A DNA stretch of 64,000 nucleotides, taken from the NCBI RefSeq assembly GCF_014779765.1, contig NZ_JACXZA010000002.1:62001-126000 (forward strand), given 5' to 3'. Below the pieces are notes generated by a model, which saw only the letters and a list, made by a program, of their open reading frames with translations, did not search any database and was not told the origin of the DNA. The DNA is from Paenibacillus terricola. GTDB taxonomy: Bacteria; Bacillota; Bacilli; Paenibacillales; Paenibacillaceae. This document shows, one piece after another, positions 62,574-64,000 of the stretch. Numbering within the stretch: the stretch's first letter is position 1; each line of letters begins with the position of its first letter. A program made the translations under genes and the position numbers.

Positions 62574-62708
62574 ATGTCAGGTCGCAACAGCAAGCCGAGA
62601 AATGACGGTCCAGCAGCTTCTCCATCCCGTGTCGAGCAATTTGGCGCAGGGTTGACCGGAGAAAGCGGCAATTTGCCTAAGAAGAAAAAGCCAGGCAGCT
62701 GCTCTTAA
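62574..62708 (+). CDS. Small basic 44-residue protein
   Basis: ATG 62574 follows an ideal TGGAGGTGAT site. The peptide starts 'MSGRNSKPRNDGPAASPSRV', contains 'FGAGLTGESGNLPKKKKPG' and ends in a Cys-Ser. It is hydrophilic, Gly/Ser/Lys-rich and probably unstructured, with the composition of small spore or nucleic-acid-associated proteins. It is followed by a terminator. No family recognised. Confidence 0.68.
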   Translation: MSGRNSKPRNDGPAASPSRVEQFGAGLTGESGNLPKKKKPGSCS

Positions 62709-62737
62709 TCATTCCGTTATGTTCAAACCGCAACACA

Positions 62738-62786
62738 AAAAGACCGTTTCCACATGCGCATGCAGTTGCGATTGGAACGGTCTTTT
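62738..62786. terminator. Bidirectional terminator
   Basis: AAAAGACCGTT-T-CCA pairs with TGGAACGGTCTTTT across a 20-base loop, between the small gene and the convergent methyltransferase gene. Confidence 0.75.
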
Positions 62787-62794
62787 CATTCGTA

Positions 62795-63460
62795 TTATTC
62801 GGATTGATTCTGCTCTTCTGCGCGAAAAGCGTACAACCTTCCTCGTGCTCCAGGGCTATGCGTTTCATCTGCTGGATACGAATCGAATTCGCCGGCGAAT
62901 GAGAAGCCGCATGCCCGCACCATCCGCGCGAAGGAAGGGAAATCTTTAAAGCTTTCATCGAATGTGAGGACAAGCAGTCCGTTCCTTTTCAACACACGAC
63001 GAAATTCATCCAATGCTTCCTGTGCATCTTCTCGCAGCAACCGATGCAGCACCGATAGCCCAAACACAATATCGTACTTGCCGTCTTCGTAAGGCAGCTT
63101 CGCAATATCGGCCTGCACGAAACGGAGACAATCTAGCTGTTCACGCTCTGCACTCGCTTCTGTATGCCCAGCTTCATCTAAGCATCGCACGATGGATTGG
63201 AGCGATACGATTCGCGGGCTTGAGTAGTCAATCTCATGGTCTGGCACAGCTTGCGTCATCACACGAAAAGTGTGAGATAGGCCTGGTGCTGCATCGAGCT
63301 TGATGCTGCCGGAATGCACGAATAATCCGGCCCATGCATTCGGTTCATGGCGCCCCCACCAAGCTGACGGTACTGTGAATTCGAAACGTTCGTCAGTCGG
63401 ATTCGAATGCTGCTGGCCATCAACATTGGACGACGACTTCCATGCGGGATCGGTATTCAT
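62795..63460 (-). CDS. Class I methyltransferase-like protein
   Basis: A 221-residue protein. The second half is a Methyltransf_11 core ('DIVFGLSVLHRLLREDAQEA', 'LDEFRRVLKRNGLLVLTFDE'), and 'FVQADIAKLPYEDGKYDIVF' is the acidic post-I region. The usual 'GxGxG' SAM loop is not obvious; 'PRIVSLQSIVRCLDEAG' occupies that place without glycines, so activity is uncertain. GGAGGA lies upstream of ATG 63460. It is divergent from the Rrf2 gene. Confidence 0.78.
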   Translation of the reverse strand: MNTDPAWKSSSNVDGQQHSNPTDERFEFTVPSAWWGRHEPNAWAGLFVHSGSIKLDAAPGLSHTFRVMTQAVPDHEIDYSSPRIVSLQSIVRCLDEAGHTEASAEREQLDCLRFVQADIAKLPYEDGKYDIVFGLSVLHRLLREDAQEALDEFRRVLKRNGLLVLTFDESFKDFPSFARMVRACGFSFAGEFDSYPADETHSPGARGRLYAFRAEEQNQSE

Positions 63461-63639
63461 GGTGATTCCTCCTTCTCACGCCGCCGATCGAGGGAATAGG
63501 TAGGCGTACTAACACTTTATGGCGGTTTGTTTAGGTTTTATGCTTGTACGATTCCATCTAGTCAAAACATTGCTGATACGCTATAGTAGGTGAATGATCG
63601 ACTTGCATGGAACTTAAGATGGGGGAGAGAGGACACCAC

Positions 63640-64000
63640 ATGACAGATATTCGTAAGAGCTGTCCGCCGAGCTTTCGTACCTTCGGATTAGCGGTGCAGG
63701 CTATGGTTGTTCTTGCGATAAATGGGCAGTCGTGCCCAAGTTGTGTGCTTGCTGAACGGCTGCACTCAGAGGCTACGCTGCTACGTCGAATTATGGGACA
63801 GCTCGCACGAGCCGGGCTCATTGAGACGAGAGAAGGCAGGGACGGCGGTTATCGGCTGCTTCGTCAGCCAGATACGATTACGCTCGCGGAGATTTATAAG
63901 GCGCTCCAGATTAATGGGGAGTTGTGCAGAACGATGGAGGAAGCAACAGGGCCGCATCCTTTTGGCATCCATATGAAGGAAGCGTTCACTGATTTGCTTG
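63640..64000 (+). CDS. Rrf2-family regulator (3' end cut by window)
   Basis: At least 120 residues of a winged-helix regulator running off the right edge. ATG 63640 has GAGAGAGGA 8 bases upstream. The HTH is around 'SCVLAERLHSEATLLRRIMG' and the wing at 'GLIETREGRDGGYRLLRQPD', the hallmark Rrf2 'GxxGGYxL' turn. It is Cys-rich at the N-terminus ('SCPPS', 'SCPSC') and has a further Cys at 'GELCRTM', so thiol or metal sensing is possible. Confidence 0.85.
   Translation, partial: MTDIRKSCPPSFRTFGLAVQAMVVLAINGQSCPSCVLAERLHSEATLLRRIMGQLARAGLIETREGRDGGYRLLRQPDTITLAEIYKALQINGELCRTMEEATGPHPFGIHMKEAFTDLL

Noticed and set aside
1-64000. tRNA, rRNA or phage attachment sites
   Set aside because: No cloverleaf, ribosomal or integrase-associated sequence was recognised by reading; a tRNAscan or Rfam run would be needed to exclude them fully.

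Overview
The window looks like the chromosome of a carbohydrate-degrading Paenibacillus-type Firmicute (Bacillota). This rests on YesM/YesN two-component proteins, strong AGGAGG ribosome binding sites with frequent TTG/GTG starts, CcpA-type cre sites, an Sfp-type transferase, a lutABC operon, a FIMAH-tailed xylanase and many plant-polysaccharide enzymes. No tRNA, rRNA or CRISPR array was seen.

Region 1 (1-9308, + strand) is a fructan locus: sensor kinase (cut by the left edge), AraC-type response regulator, a cytoplasmic and a membrane-anchored GH32 enzyme, two sugar ABC permeases and a PfkB fructokinase. The binding protein and ATPase are not in the window. A dead IS1182-type element follows (9320-10900), then a secreted modular GH10 xylanase (11417-14482).

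Region 2 (14.7-18.8 kb) holds stress and regulatory genes (SRPBCC, SDR, TetR, HxlR) and an SH3/glucosaminidase protein. Region 3 (19.2-26.5 kb) is visibly AT-rich. It is an array of ten short, mostly unrelated + strand genes with long non-coding spacers, two recurrent spacer motifs and one GH43 relic. It looks like acquired cassette DNA.

Region 4 (26.9-40.4 kb) is a pectin/hemicellulose locus. It encodes a 2005-residue fusion of rhamnogalacturonan acetylesterase and PL11 lyase behind a perfect cre box, two divergent Gfo/Idh/MocA oxidoreductases, an AraC regulator, a PhyH dioxygenase, a double-GH43 enzyme and a CE7 acetyl esterase. Region 5 (40.4-49.1 kb) is mixed housekeeping and accessory content, including an Sfp-type transferase, a VanW protein divergent from a YkuD-like protein, and an Rrf2 regulator with a matching operator in front of itself and of the next gene.

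Region 6 (49.2-55.2 kb, - strand) carries two catabolic units: kduI-deoR-kduD for unsaturated uronates from pectin, and GH113 mannanase, cellobiose/mannobiose 2-epimerase and GH130 phosphorylase for intracellular manno-oligosaccharides. Region 7 (55.7-64 kb) has small membrane proteins, an ASRT-family protein with a DeoR regulator, a striking array of about nine evenly spaced palindromes (58119-58577), the lutABC lactate operon with lutR downstream, a methyltransferase and an Rrf2 gene cut by the right edge. Together the genes describe saprophytic breakdown of fructan, xylan, rhamnogalacturonan, arabinan/xylan side chains and mannan, with catabolite-repression sites at several loci.
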